This document shows, piece after piece, positions 44,701 through 49,816 of a stretch of 64,000 nucleotides of DNA (position 1 is the first letter of the stretch; every line of letters begins with the position of its first letter). Source of the DNA: Vigna angularis (Eukaryota > Streptophyta > Magnoliopsida > Fabales > Fabaceae); NCBI RefSeq assembly GCF_016808095.1, contig NC_068970.1, positions 22,860,501-22,924,500 of the forward strand, written 5' to 3'. Below the pieces are notes generated by a model. That model was given only the letters and a program-made list of their open reading frames with translations, did not search any database and was not told the origin of the DNA. A program made the translations under genes and the position numbers.

Positions 44701-45981
44701 CTGCTATAGATTCTGATATTCTCTGCAGATATGACAAACCAATCAACAGAACATGAAGTTCAGTATTCATAAGAAAATAGAGGCACTTGGACAAACATAA
44801 CTTTGAAAACACTACTTGTCATATTAAATATTATAACTTTTTTTATCAAAAAGAAACAAAGATCACCCTACATAATTGATCTATCAAAAGAAATTTTAGA
44901 ATAAGTAATTGTTGCACACCATGGCACAAAAATATTTGAATAATCCAGGGTACCACTAAAATTATTTTTCTATTTGTTTTCTTAGTTATAGATACAAGAC
45001 TGTAAAATAGGAAAAAACAAAACAACCATGGTCCACAACATGTCTTGAAACCAACATGCCTTCAGGTTCGTGATTTTTTTTCAGGCATGTTGCCTTCACT
45101 TAAGAAAAGCATTAAAACAACAGTCAGAATGCTCAGATATATCTTAAAACAGATACCATTTTACCAAAGTGTCTGTCGTGCATGTACAATGACCAGTCAT
45201 CCCCACATTCCACGAATCCACTAATTAGTGTTGCAGATGCATTTTCTTTATCAGTATCCCGTTCTACGGGAGCTCTGTACGATTGGTAGATGGGCGATCC
45301 TGTAGAGAATGACCATATCACCTTCATGGAACCAGGAGAGTTGTCCACCAAATACATAGTCCCATCTAGGGTCACAACCAGTGCCGTCCTTGCAACCCTA
45401 CTATAAACGCAAACATTTTACCAAGCAGAATGACACGGTTAGAAATCCACTGGTCAATAGAAACAATTAACGCTATTACAAAACCACGATGACCTATAAA
45501 GCATGGAATCAACATGCACACAAAGACACGGATAATCTTCAAAATTTTACAACAGAACCTTAGTCAAAAGATTGCAACTTTTGGCTCAAAAGAGGAATCA
45601 ATATTACAAATGTGAGCAGAAGTTATCACACGTGCAATAAAATACTATAATTTATTAACTCATGATGCTATTCTTGACTATATTAGATAAAAACAAAACA
45701 AAAAAGGTTTCTTTAGAAAAAGAACTTCAAGATTAAAGGGGGAAAGCAAGAATTTAAATTGTGGCATAAATTATTTTCCGCGGATAAGAAAATGCGAGAG
45801 TTGAGGGAACTGACAGTGGAAAAGACAGAAGGGATCGTGAAGAGGGTCGATGAAGTCTACTATGCCCATCGCTTTCTTCATTCTTGTGATGTTTGGGAAG
45901 CGTTGTTGCTGAGGTTTGGACGAGGCTGAACGCGATTAGGAAGGCAAAAAGAAAGGAAAAACGAAGAGGAAGAAACTTCAT
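5489..45981 (-). CDS. IRE1: IRE1 ER stress sensor kinase/endoribonuclease, six exons with a giant intron
   Basis: IRE1 sits in the ER membrane, senses unfolded proteins through its luminal part, and splices or degrades target mRNAs (bZIP60-type in plants) with its cytosolic kinase-coupled RNase. Exons on the minus strand: 45981-45815, 45397-45157, 44722-43443, 42825-42653, 6371-6125, 5792-5489. All five junctions are GT-AG and in phase, giving 804 residues without a stop. Order: signal peptide (1-25), beta-propeller-like luminal domain (about 50-330), membrane segment (about 338-359), basic linker, kinase with VAIK Lys457, HRDMKPQN Asp581 and DMG Asp601, then KEN RNase with the conserved RNKLNHY motif. 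The final exon is not located. Plant IRE1 is about 830-880 residues, so about 45 are missing. The intron between exons 4 and 5 is about 36.3 kb of transposons. Sure of family; uncertain whether the gene is functional. Confidence 0.93.
6125..6371 (-). CDS. IRE1: IRE1 exon 5 (kinase C-lobe)
   Basis: After the acceptor TAG (6372-6374) the frame reads [47 protein letters not shown] and NPYPDLR. This completes the kinase C-lobe and joins exon 4 in phase (ATG|GGSSGW). The donor GTAA is at 6124. Intron 5 is 332 bp. No stop or frameshift is seen. Confidence 0.93.
6880..7321 (-). pseudogene. gypsy-1 integrase C-terminal/chromo-like region
   Basis: Starting at the inversion breakpoint, the frame reads [47 protein letters not shown] and then [20 protein letters not shown] and FNLEDKV. 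This is the C-terminal part of a gypsy integrase with a chromo-like tail. It runs to the 3' LTR and ends at KKH. It is separated from its own integrase core by an insertion of about 3.6 kb and an inversion, so it cannot be expressed as one protein. Confidence 0.85.
7327..9078 (+). mobile_element. small non-autonomous copia-type LTR element inside gypsy 1
   Basis: The truncated 5' LTR is 7327-7411 (TGTTAGATATATTATATC...). The internal region at 7412-8924 has a GC-rich leader and AGTCCCTACAG-type repeats, and ends in TTGAGGGGGAG. The 3' LTR starts at 8925. The left TSD is GATTG (7322-7326). Its partner now lies at 10938-10942 in inverted form, which shows the later inversion. The open frames in the GC-rich leader match no protein family I know. 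Confidence 0.78.
8925..9401 (+). mobile_element. chimeric element: copia-type 5' LTR, TRIM interior, TRIM 3' LTR
   Basis: An LTR of the TGTTAGATATATT family is followed by a primer site (TGATATCAGAGCC at about 9137), a short interior ending ...GTGAAGGGGGTG, and a 119-bp TRIM LTR at 9283-9401. The TRIM LTR end is flanked by GAACA (9402-9406), which matches the inverted TGTTC at 11102-11106 beside the other LTR copy. The two ends therefore belong to different LTR families. Confidence 0.7.
9402..10937 (+). pseudogene. gypsy-1 RNase H and integrase (inverted block)
   Basis: The block resumes the gypsy frame exactly where the minus-strand RT stops (…VWSE, then [13 protein letters not shown]). RNase H follows: [35 protein letters not shown] and [13 protein letters not shown]. 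An integrase zinc region then precedes the catalytic core at 10174-10554 ([43 protein letters not shown]). One stop (TAG) interrupts AYHP*TDGQTE at about 10552, and a frame change separates the zinc region. The block continues to [12 protein letters not shown] at about 10930. The rest of the integrase is on the other strand at 7321. Confidence 0.88.
10943..11101 (-). repeat. copia-type LTR (inverted copy at the inversion breakpoint)
   Basis: 159 bp, reading TGTTAGATATATTATATC to TATTCAACA on the minus strand. It is flanked by CAATC (10938-10942) on one side and TGTTC (11102-11106) on the other, which are the TSD halves of two different insertions. Confidence 0.82.
11107..12072 (-). pseudogene. 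gypsy-1 reverse transcriptase
   Basis: Ty3/gypsy RT copies the element RNA into DNA. Motifs in order: [65 protein letters not shown], the catalytic FFDDILVYS, then [15 protein letters not shown] and [13 protein letters not shown]. The frame is open from about 12072 to the insertion at 11106 and ends at KNGKFVWSE; the remainder was displaced to 9402 onward. A stop separates it from the gag-protease frame. Confidence 0.9.
12291..13460 (-). pseudogene. gypsy-1 gag and protease
   Basis: 389 open codons encode a retrotransposon gag ([68 protein letters not shown]), then a CCHC-like zinc knuckle ([14 protein letters not shown]), an acidic stretch and an aspartic protease motif ([20 protein letters not shown]). 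A frame disruption after YQVSLGDGQ separates it from the reverse transcriptase. It is the best-preserved frame of this element. Confidence 0.9.
14340..14700 (-). repeat. internal repeat block of the non-autonomous element
   Basis: Variants of ACAAACCTTCAGGGACTTAA and CTACCCTGAACAGCAAC recur about ten times. This is the inverted counterpart of 2620-2960. No coding potential is seen. Confidence 0.7.
16000..16079 (+). pseudogene. tRNA-Leu(CAG)-like relic inside the LTR element leader
   Basis: The 3' two thirds match a plant tRNA-Leu: an anticodon arm around TTTCAGTT (anticodon CAG), an ACTGGTCCGAAAGGG long variable arm, a T-arm with GGGTTCGAATCCC and an acceptor end TTCTGATCA. The D-arm and the 5' acceptor strand are decayed (GATTGGGCATCAAGAG). 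It lies about 80 bp from the primer site and is antisense to the element. Not expected to be functional. Confidence 0.65.
16386..16735. other. host-like intron sequence, no gene seen
   Basis: AT-rich sequence directly after the TSD AGATT. No conserved frame or repeat was recognised. Confidence 0.5.
16741..17114 (-). mobile_element. TRIM element (short LTR retrotransposon), degenerate
   Basis: Two LTR copies of about 120 bp (about 16741-16862 and 16990-17114) lie in inverted orientation. Both contain GTCGATGTGG/GTCAATGTGA plus ATCTCCAA at one end and AAGTGAA-TTTTAAG at the other, around a ~130-bp interior. Flanks ATATT (16736-16740) and ATACT (17115-17119) look like a TSD with one mismatch. 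There is no coding region. Confidence 0.7.
17373..17642 (+). mobile_element. TRIM interior and TRIM LTR embedded in copia 1
   Basis: A primer site TGGTATCAGAGCC directly follows the copia LTR. A ~150-bp TRIM interior ends GTGAGGGGGTG, and a TRIM LTR follows at 17524-17642. No 5' TRIM LTR precedes the interior; the copia LTR takes its place. Confidence 0.75.
18011..18616 (+). pseudogene. copia-1 gag C-terminus, protease and start of pre-integrase
   Basis: The frame opens [19 protein letters not shown] with a CCHC zinc knuckle ([14 protein letters not shown]). It continues to the aspartic protease ([18 protein letters not shown], then [15 protein letters not shown] and [16 protein letters not shown]) and stops at TAG after DSVWL. 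The same frame reopens immediately, so this is a single nonsense change in a longer polyprotein. The usual N-terminal gag domain is not found upstream; 17643-18010 is a GC-rich leader with no recognisable gag. Confidence 0.85.
18617..19510 (+). pseudogene. copia-1 pre-integrase and integrase
   Basis: The frame is in phase with the preceding gag-protease frame across one stop codon. The pre-integrase zinc region is [20 protein letters not shown] and [15 protein letters not shown]. The core is [74 protein letters not shown] and the acidic residue in AERKN. It ends at [14 protein letters not shown]. The following 120 bp hold a deletion and frame change that remove the integrase-RT linker. Confidence 0.88.
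19630..21177 (+). pseudogene. copia-1 reverse transcriptase and RNase H
   Basis: 515 open codons encode a full copia RT-RNase [90 protein letters not shown], the catalytic [11 protein letters not shown] and RYFLGIEVA. RNase H follows with [45 protein letters not shown] and [20 protein letters not shown], ending YDLYAPA at the polypurine tract. It is intact in itself but out of frame with the upstream integrase. RNase H is close in sequence to the frame at 3-881. Confidence 0.92.
21341..21871. other. no gene recognised between copia 1 and gypsy 2
   Basis: AT-rich sequence between two TSDs. It probably represents host intron or older repeat DNA. Nothing is conserved enough to name. Confidence 0.45.
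22132..22745 (-). pseudogene. gypsy-2 integrase C-terminal region
   Basis: The sequence starts [40 protein letters not shown] and [20 protein letters not shown], then [20 protein letters not shown] and [14 protein letters not shown] frame change follows, and the tail [20 protein letters not shown] with FNLGDKV occupies another frame to 22132. It is the structural counterpart of the gypsy-1 segment at 6880-7321 and shows what an unrearranged integrase end looks like. Confidence 0.85.
22892..23708 (-). pseudogene. gypsy-2 integrase (zinc region and core)
   Basis: It starts within the RNase H tail (RVADALSRK) and goes through [40 protein letters not shown] and a frame change to the core: [59 protein letters not shown] and [20 protein letters not shown]. 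Between core and C-terminal region (22746-22891) stops occur. The element integrates DNA copies; this copy is dead. Confidence 0.85.
23709..24479 (-). pseudogene. gypsy-2 reverse transcriptase C-terminal half and RNase H
   Basis: The frame 24479-24009 holds [57 protein letters not shown] and VLALPDFT. RNase H lies in broken frames below 24009 ([24 protein letters not shown] sequence on the minus strand near 23900-23960). One or two stops separate the pieces. Confidence 0.82.
24622..25314 (-). pseudogene. gypsy-2 protease end and reverse transcriptase N-terminal half
   Basis: It encodes [20 protein letters not shown], an acidic linker, then [60 protein letters not shown] and [17 protein letters not shown]. 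The frame breaks at about 24622, just before the DLKAGYHQI region, which continues in another frame. Confidence 0.87.
25391..26736 (-). pseudogene. gypsy-2 gag
   Basis: The gag starts next to the 5' LTR ([20 protein letters not shown]) and has a coiled stretch ([20 protein letters not shown]), then [40 protein letters not shown] and [19 protein letters not shown] across frame changes at about 26330 and 26035. After that comes [20 protein letters not shown] with a zinc-knuckle relic near 25650, and a tail ([10 protein letters not shown]). At least three frameshifts are present. Confidence 0.85.
27107..27287 (-). repeat. solo copia-type LTR
   Basis: On the minus strand it reads TGTTAGATATATTGTGTTTT to ...ACTATATTCA, related to the TGTTAGATATATT LTR family in gypsy 1. 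No matching partner or internal region adjoins, and flanks do not show a clear TSD. Confidence 0.6.
27290..28580. other. no gene recognised
   Basis: About 1.3 kb of AT-rich sequence with short open frames that do not resemble any family I know. A CT-rich low-complexity run occurs at 28317-28400. Confidence 0.45.
28589..28897 (-). pseudogene. copia gag N-terminal fragment
   Basis: Starting at ATG 28897 it reads [40 protein letters not shown] and [20 protein letters not shown]. This is the typical copia gag opening (a '[16 protein letters not shown]' type). After QAV the sequence no longer matches gag, so the fragment is cut at about 28660. A frame upstream from 28960 is leader read-through. 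Confidence 0.8.
28589..29448 (-). mobile_element. Ty1/copia 5' end: LTR, leader and gag start
   Basis: The 5' LTR is 29292-29448 (minus reading TGTTGAAATATATTGTATTG...CTTTCACA), the same family as the LTR at 790-943. A primer-site-like GGTATCCAGAGC adjoins it, then a GC-rich leader (28960-29280), then gag. The rest of the element is missing below about 28640. Confidence 0.8.
29452..29972. mobile_element. foldback (long inverted repeat) element, MITE-like
   Basis: Left arm about 29452-29690 and right arm about 29760-29972 are imperfect reverse complements. GCTTTGTGTAGCTGAATGTT on the left pairs with AACATTTAGCTACACAAAGC-like sequence on the right. The inner part of each arm consists of GAAAATCTTGAGGATAAT-type repeats. 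No transposase is present and no clear TSD was found. Confidence 0.65.
29973..32212. other. no gene recognised; contains a TTTTCGCTCAAG motif cluster
   Basis: AT-rich DNA without a conserved frame. Between 30755 and 30975 the phrase TTTTCGCTCAAG with a facing GAAAA or AAAAATA recurs about six times in degenerate form. A (TG)n/(TA)n run occurs at 31722-31745. Confidence 0.5.
32527..33285 (+). pseudogene. gypsy-3 gag, truncated
   Basis: Gag pieces in several frames: [16 protein letters not shown] at the start; [20 protein letters not shown] (about 32790); [40 protein letters not shown] and [19 protein letters not shown] (32871-33077); and [12 protein letters not shown], which in another frame is the zinc-knuckle start GHCFHCGW at about 33262-33285. 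It is cut there by an inverted TRIM piece. Multiple frameshifts mean it is not expressed. Confidence 0.82.
33286..34050 (+). mobile_element. TRIM cluster: inverted fragment plus LTR-interior-LTR-interior-LTR array
   Basis: An inverted TRIM piece (33286-33380) is followed by three direct TRIM LTRs of about 120 bp at 33394-33513, 33663-33781 and 33931-34050, separated by two ~150-bp interiors that begin with primer-site-like sequence and end with GTGAGGGGGGTG. The third LTR is followed at once by TGGCATCAGAGC, the primer site of copia 2. Confidence 0.85.
34157..34768 (+). pseudogene. copia-2 gag
   Basis: From ATG 34157 ([20 protein letters not shown]) the frame has the copia gag core: [80 protein letters not shown] and [12 protein letters not shown], then [18 protein letters not shown] frameshift at about 34735 moves the continuation ([20 protein letters not shown]) to the next frame, which a second shift near 34905 restores. 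Confidence 0.87.
34904..36157 (+). pseudogene. copia-2 zinc knuckle, protease, pre-integrase and integrase core
   Basis: The frame begins with a zinc knuckle ([14 protein letters not shown]) and a protease whose active site reads LDFGATDHM instead of LDSGATDHM, a change at a key residue. Pre-integrase follows ([31 protein letters not shown]), then integrase [40 protein letters not shown] and [11 protein letters not shown] frameshift at about 36100 interrupts the NSSTKWDW region. A later piece (36279-36600: [13 protein letters not shown], YSSTQKGY) completes it. Confidence 0.87.
36279..36985 (+). pseudogene. copia-2 integrase tail and linker
   Basis: Two overlapping frames hold the end of integrase ([33 protein letters not shown]) and the linker to RT ([40 protein letters not shown]). 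The switch between frames near 36480-36500 is a frameshift. The duplicated words QESVFPNIQ (36806-36838) show a small tandem duplication in the linker. Confidence 0.78.
37010..38529 (+). pseudogene. copia-2 reverse transcriptase and RNase H
   Basis: RT begins at about 37020 ([20 protein letters not shown]) and is interrupted by a TAA in [13 protein letters not shown] at about 37184. It is then open from 37190: [55 protein letters not shown], the catalytic [30 protein letters not shown]. RNase H follows with [23 protein letters not shown] and [14 protein letters not shown], ending YSPA at the polypurine tract. Three residues (V-G-R) are missing at [10 protein letters not shown] compared with the inverted copy. 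Confidence 0.9.
38762..40168 (-). mobile_element. inverted partial copy of copia 2 (3' half with LTR)
   Basis: A 214-bp LTR (38762-38975) and RT-RNase H (38982-40160) mirror the plus-strand 3' half at about 37355-38756. The two LTR ends face each other across TGAGA (38757-38761). The copy stops in RT at [16 protein letters not shown], where a TRIM LTR fragment begins. Confidence 0.9.
38982..40160 (-). pseudogene. copia RT C-terminal half and RNase H (inverted copy)
   Basis: From [20 protein letters not shown] at about 40160 the minus strand has [30 protein letters not shown], a stop just after (about 39890), then [40 protein letters not shown] and RNase H motifs [32 protein letters not shown] and [13 protein letters not shown]. 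It keeps V-G-R and SSAEAEF where the plus copy has lost or changed them (SSAKADF). The asparagine of CDNK is changed to CDKK. Confidence 0.88.
40169..40198 (+). repeat. TRIM LTR 3' fragment
   Basis: TTTTGAGTTAGGCTTAAAGT followed by CTACTTCTAACA is the last 30 bp of the TRIM LTR. It marks the right edge of the inserted block, since gypsy-3 integrase resumes immediately after. Confidence 0.75.
40199..41336 (+). pseudogene. gypsy-3 integrase core and C-terminal region
   Basis: The sequence resumes at [20 protein letters not shown] and has core motifs [40 protein letters not shown] and [16 protein letters not shown] frameshift lies near 40480, followed by [24 protein letters not shown] sequence. 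The frame 40777-41385 encodes [59 protein letters not shown] and [13 protein letters not shown], ending in the LTR. A TGA interrupts the region before 40777 (about 40706). Confidence 0.85.
41617..42652. other. IRE1 intron 4, host-like 5' part
   Basis: About 1 kb of AT-rich DNA between the gypsy-3 TSD and the exon 4 donor. No transposon or coding signature was recognised. Confidence 0.55.
42653..42825 (-). CDS. IRE1: IRE1 exon 4 (kinase catalytic loop)
   Basis: The exon encodes [26 protein letters not shown] and the metal-binding SDMGISK, where plant IRE1 has DMG instead of DFG, ending NNATG. The acceptor is TAG at 42826-42828. The donor GTAAGT begins at 42652 and opens the 36 kb intron. Confidence 0.93.
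43443..44722 (-). CDS. IRE1: IRE1 exon 3 (luminal domain, membrane segment, kinase N-lobe)
   Basis: The acceptor CAG precedes [14 protein letters not shown]. The exon runs through the luminal domain ([13 protein letters not shown]), a membrane segment ([20 protein letters not shown]), a lysine-rich linker ([13 protein letters not shown]) and the kinase N-lobe with the glycine loop [15 protein letters not shown] and the HPNIVRWHG strand. It ends at LLLKLMR|. The upstream open frame to 44812 is intron read-through. Intron 3 is 617 bp. Confidence 0.92.
45157..45397 (-). CDS. IRE1: IRE1 exon 2 (luminal domain)
   Basis: The exon encodes [34 protein letters not shown] and [11 protein letters not shown], the first blades of the luminal stress-sensing domain. 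The acceptor is TAG at 45398-45400. The donor is GTATCT after the ATG codon at 45157-45159. Intron 2 is 434 bp. Confidence 0.9.
45815..45981 (-). CDS. IRE1: IRE1 exon 1 (signal peptide)
   Basis: The ATG at 45981 opens a hydrophobic signal peptide ([20 protein letters not shown]) followed by a polar stretch and RSLLSFPL. The frame continues past the donor, but the proposed donor at 45814 (GTCAGT) joins in phase to exon 2 to give [16 protein letters not shown], which fits the plant IRE1 luminal start. Intron 1 is 417 bp. Confidence 0.85.
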
Positions 45982-46233
45982 TAGGACAAGAGAATCGGAG
46001 AGGCAGTGTTTGGTTTGCGAGAATTGAAGAGGAGGAAAAGGGGTTTATTGGGAGGGAAGGTAAGGAAGAACAGCAACAGGTAGCATGGAAGATTCCACGC
46101 TTCTTCTCCGGTGTTTGGATTCCCCAAGCATTCATCTCACGTTTGACTTCTGCGTTCTAATGCAAGAAAACTAGCTTTTTTTAAAAAGAAAACCAAGATA
46201 CAGTTTTGAAGAAAACTAAGAAAACTAAGATGC

Positions 46234-46290
<57 letters not shown>

Positions 46291-46678
46291 AAGAAAACAT
46301 TACAGCACGCTTTTATATCCGGAAATAATTCCTAAAACATATCTTGAGCTTACCAAAGTCAAGTGCTTCCCAACACTATTAATTTCAGACTAATGTGAAA
46401 CAAAATAAATTAAGTGAAAATATAAAGATGAGGAAAACAAAATTGGTCAAACAACAAAGACTACAAATATTTTAGTTGAGAAAAAAAAACATGTAAAAGG
46501 GATTAAAGATAATATAATATGGTATTAATGTAAAAAAAAGCATTCTACCTAGAAATGTATGCTAATGTCATCATCTTAACTTATTATATACTAAAATCAT
46601 TCTTTTCGTTGTTCTTTGAGTTCTTTATTTTTTTTTTTAAGTAACGTGAAGATTCACATGAAGAAATCGTTTATTTAA
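45982..46678. promoter_or_regulatory. IRE1 upstream region with a (TA)n microsatellite
   Basis: About 0.7 kb separates the IRE1 start codon from MULE A. It includes a purine-rich stretch likely to be 5' UTR or promoter (45982-46110) and a pure TA dinucleotide run at about 46236-46288. No specific promoter element can be assigned with confidence. Confidence 0.45.
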
Positions 46679-47879
46679 GGTTAAATCCATTCTAAGGTTT
46701 CCATTTTTGTGGGATTGTCCCAGTTATATTCTCGTCTTTTAAGTTTTGCCAATTAAGTCCTTAATATTGAAAAATTGAATCAATTGGGTCTCTGTCCTTA
46801 AATCAACTTAACGGGGTTAAGTTTTTGTTTACCTGTGAGGGTGACGTGGATAATTTTGGAGACGTCGTGCATAGACCCTTATAGATGGCTTTTTATTAAT
46901 GAAAAGCTTGTATGTGACATTTTTTAAATGAAACAATTAAAAAATTGGGGGTTTTCTGAAAGATTTTAAAATTAGGGTTAATTGAAGTTTGAATTGAGAA
47001 GAGAAAATCTGAAGCTTCAAATTGGCAGGACGTCAACCATGGAAGCATCTTCGTTCTGCGTTCATCATCAAATCCAGATTCACCTGCAAACAGAAACTAA
47101 CCCATAATTGCGCATCCGCATCAACAACCAAAAATCATCATCTTCATCATGAACCAAAAGACGCGAAGCTCCTCCCATGGCCAACATCTCCTTCGCACAA
47201 CCTGCATCAGAAATCGGGACCAGAGAAAAGCAAATTCACGCAACAGCCCAAGAACCCCAAATCAAACCCTACGAAGAACTCTAAGCGCAAATTTCATCTA
47301 CCTCTCTTCTCCACACCACACTGTTACACTTGAATCCACTCCCAGACACAATTTGTCACACTTTGTTCCCATTGCGTCGTTTCACCAACGCCGCCGGACC
47401 TCACGCTCTTCTCTCCGGAAGCCCTAATCTCTGTCGCGCTGATAGCAGCTGTGTCGTTTTGGTCCACCGCTTTATTCCCCGCCGCTATGGCCGCCGCTTC
47501 CAAAGCTTCTCCGATGGTTATGGGGTCGTCATCTATGGCGGCAGAACCGTTATACCCAATTTTAAACCCAATTAAAATTTCAATGAACCCTAATTTTAAA
47601 ATCTTTCAAAAATAACCCCAATTTTTAAAATGTTTCATTTAGAAAATGCCACGTGATTAATAAAAATCATGTATAACGTTCTCTGCAAGCCACGTTTGAA
47701 ATAATATCCACTCCACCCTTACACGTCATCAAAAATTTAACGGGATTAACTTGATTTAACGGCAGAGACCCAATTAAGTCAATTTTTTCATATTAAAGAC
47801 TTAATTGGCAAAACTTAAAAGACGGAGAGATAACTGGGATATACCCCACAAAAATAGAGACCTCCAAATGGATTTAACC
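46679..47879. mobile_element. Mutator-like foldback element A (1201 bp)
   Basis: Perfect 9-bp TSD TTTATTTAA at 46670-46678 and 47880-47888. Long terminal inverted repeats (about 190 bp) start GGTTAAATCCATTC on the left and end GGATTTAACC on the right. The interior (about 46980-47575) is richer in GC and has short open frames (47022-47333, 47330-47575) that resemble captured gene sequence, but I recognise no family. No transposase is present. Confidence 0.85.
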
Positions 47880-49077
47880 TTTATTTAATAATAAGACTTA
47901 ATAATATAACCATCTTTCCTTTTTTTTTTAATGTCAGACCATATCTCCAAACTTTTTATTATTGAATGATTTTTTTTGTTGTATGCTGTCTTAAGCTGAT
48001 AAAATAAACTCTTATCCAAAAATTTTCAATTTTTGAAAGAGTAATCATAACACATTTTTACATTCACATTATAAAGATAAAATAGTAAAAAATATTTAAA
48101 TTTTTGTATTGTTTAAAAAAAAAGAATAAAAAATAAAATAGTATAAAATAAATGTATAATATTTAAGTGTTTCAAATAATCTTTACTCTTTTTTTGAAAT
48201 TTTTAACTCAGTCCCTTTACTTCTTCAACATTATTTTGTGTGCAACTTATTTTATCCGTCTATAGTATTTTTAAGTAAATTATTTTAGATTTTATTAAAA
48301 GTCTCGACTTCAAAAATTTGTCATACATTCTGATGAAATAATATTTTTGTAAAATAAAAAATATATTTTCCATTTAAAGTTAAAGTATATTGTGTATTAG
48401 ATAAAACATATAGGTAAACATCAATCAAGTGATGGAGATACAATGCGTTAACTTAAAAATAATTAAGAAATAATAACTCAATTTTCTTCTATCATCAATG
48501 TAATCTACATCAACATTACAATTAAACATTGTATTTTACACATCTAAATATATTTCGACTATGACACTATAAAATCTACTCCTCCTGTTTGAATATATAT
48601 CGACCTATTAACTCGTTGTTCGATTCAGTCGAAATTATATCATATTAGTTATAATAATTCACAATTAAATTAAAAAGAAAAGAGTTAATTCAAAATTAAC
48701 ATGTAGGTAGACCATAGCTCCATGTCATCCATGTATTAAAGTAAAAAAATACTACTATCGATTATTTATATTTATATTTATATTTATATATAAAAAATAT
48801 GTTTATATTTGTTTCTAATTTTACCTTTCAAATAAAAGTTTTTTTAAACTAAAATAACTATTTTATTAATACTACTAACTTTTTTTAATTTAACTTTTTT
48901 TTTTCATTTGACCTTTTTTAAAACTTAGCTATTTTTTAATTGTAAAATTTGTAACATCTCTAATTTTTACAGTGTTCAACTACAAGATATATCACATTTT
49001 TAATATTACAAAACAGTTTAACTCGAGAAAAATATATAAATTGTTATTACAATATTCAAAAATAACATATAATAACA

Positions 49078-49080
<3 letters not shown>

Positions 49081-49142
<62 letters not shown>
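49081..49142 (+). repeat. (TA)31 microsatellite
   Basis: An uninterrupted TA run of 62 bp in AT-rich DNA. Confidence 0.95.
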
Positions 49143-49145
<3 letters not shown>

Positions 49146-49223
49146 GTAGATTACATGGAGATATACTACATTGGAATACGACGAAAAGAAAAGAATACGA
49201 CGAAACATTCTACTTTAAGCCTC

Positions 49224-49353
49224 GGCTCTGCTACCAGCTAGCACCTCTTCGGCTTTGCTACCAGCTAGCACCTCTTCGGCTTTGCTACCAGCTAGCACCT
49301 CTTCGGCTCTGCTACCAGCTAACACCTCTTCGGGTCTGCTACCAGCTAGCACC
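49224..49353 (-). repeat. 27-bp minisatellite, about 4.8 units
   Basis: The unit GGCTTTGCTACCAGCTAGCA plus CCTCTTC starts at 49224, 49251, 49278, 49305 and 49332 (partial). It is a multiple of three, so the minus-strand frame reads repeated EEVLAGSKA, but there is no other sign of a gene. Confidence 0.9.
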
Positions 49354-49816
49354 TGTTTACTAGAGATTCTCTCTAAGCTCACCCTATTAAGGTGATCATT
49401 ACAAAAGAGAAAACAAACACACAAGAATAGACAAAGACAAAAGAGTAAGCTAGTATACAAAGAAATCAACAAAAATATTAGCTAAGGTGGACATTACGCC
49501 GTTAACGTTTTAAATATTGACAACAAAAAAGGACCAAATTAAACTATTTTTACAAACGATAAGACCATTTTTAATAACTCAAAAGACTACTTTGAATAAA
49601 ACTAACAAACAAGAGAATAAAATAGATATTAAACCTATTTTTTGGAAATATAATGGCAATGTGGTTTTCTCAGTGAATCAATTTTTTTGAGCAAGTTTTT
49701 AAACGTAAGAAAAGTACTAAAAAAATCCCTTTTATTAAAAAAATGGAAAAGTTCCAACAGGAAGGCAAACTTACTTTTAACCATGGATACAAAATTTCTT
49801 TGGTAAGTTATCTATA

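Noticed and set aside
44723..44812. Start of the IRE1 frame at the Met at 44812
   Set aside because: The stretch before RISESI is intron; the acceptor CAG joins in phase to exon 2, which restores the conserved HDRHFGK context.
45754..45814. Open end of IRE1 exon 1 ([18 protein letters not shown])
   Set aside because: This is read-through of intron 1; splicing at 45814 gives the conserved luminal domain.
49215..49472. Minus-strand frame with AEEVLAGSK repeats as a gene
   Set aside because: It is explained by a 27-bp minisatellite whose length is divisible by three; no start context, domain or conservation in the duplicate copy.
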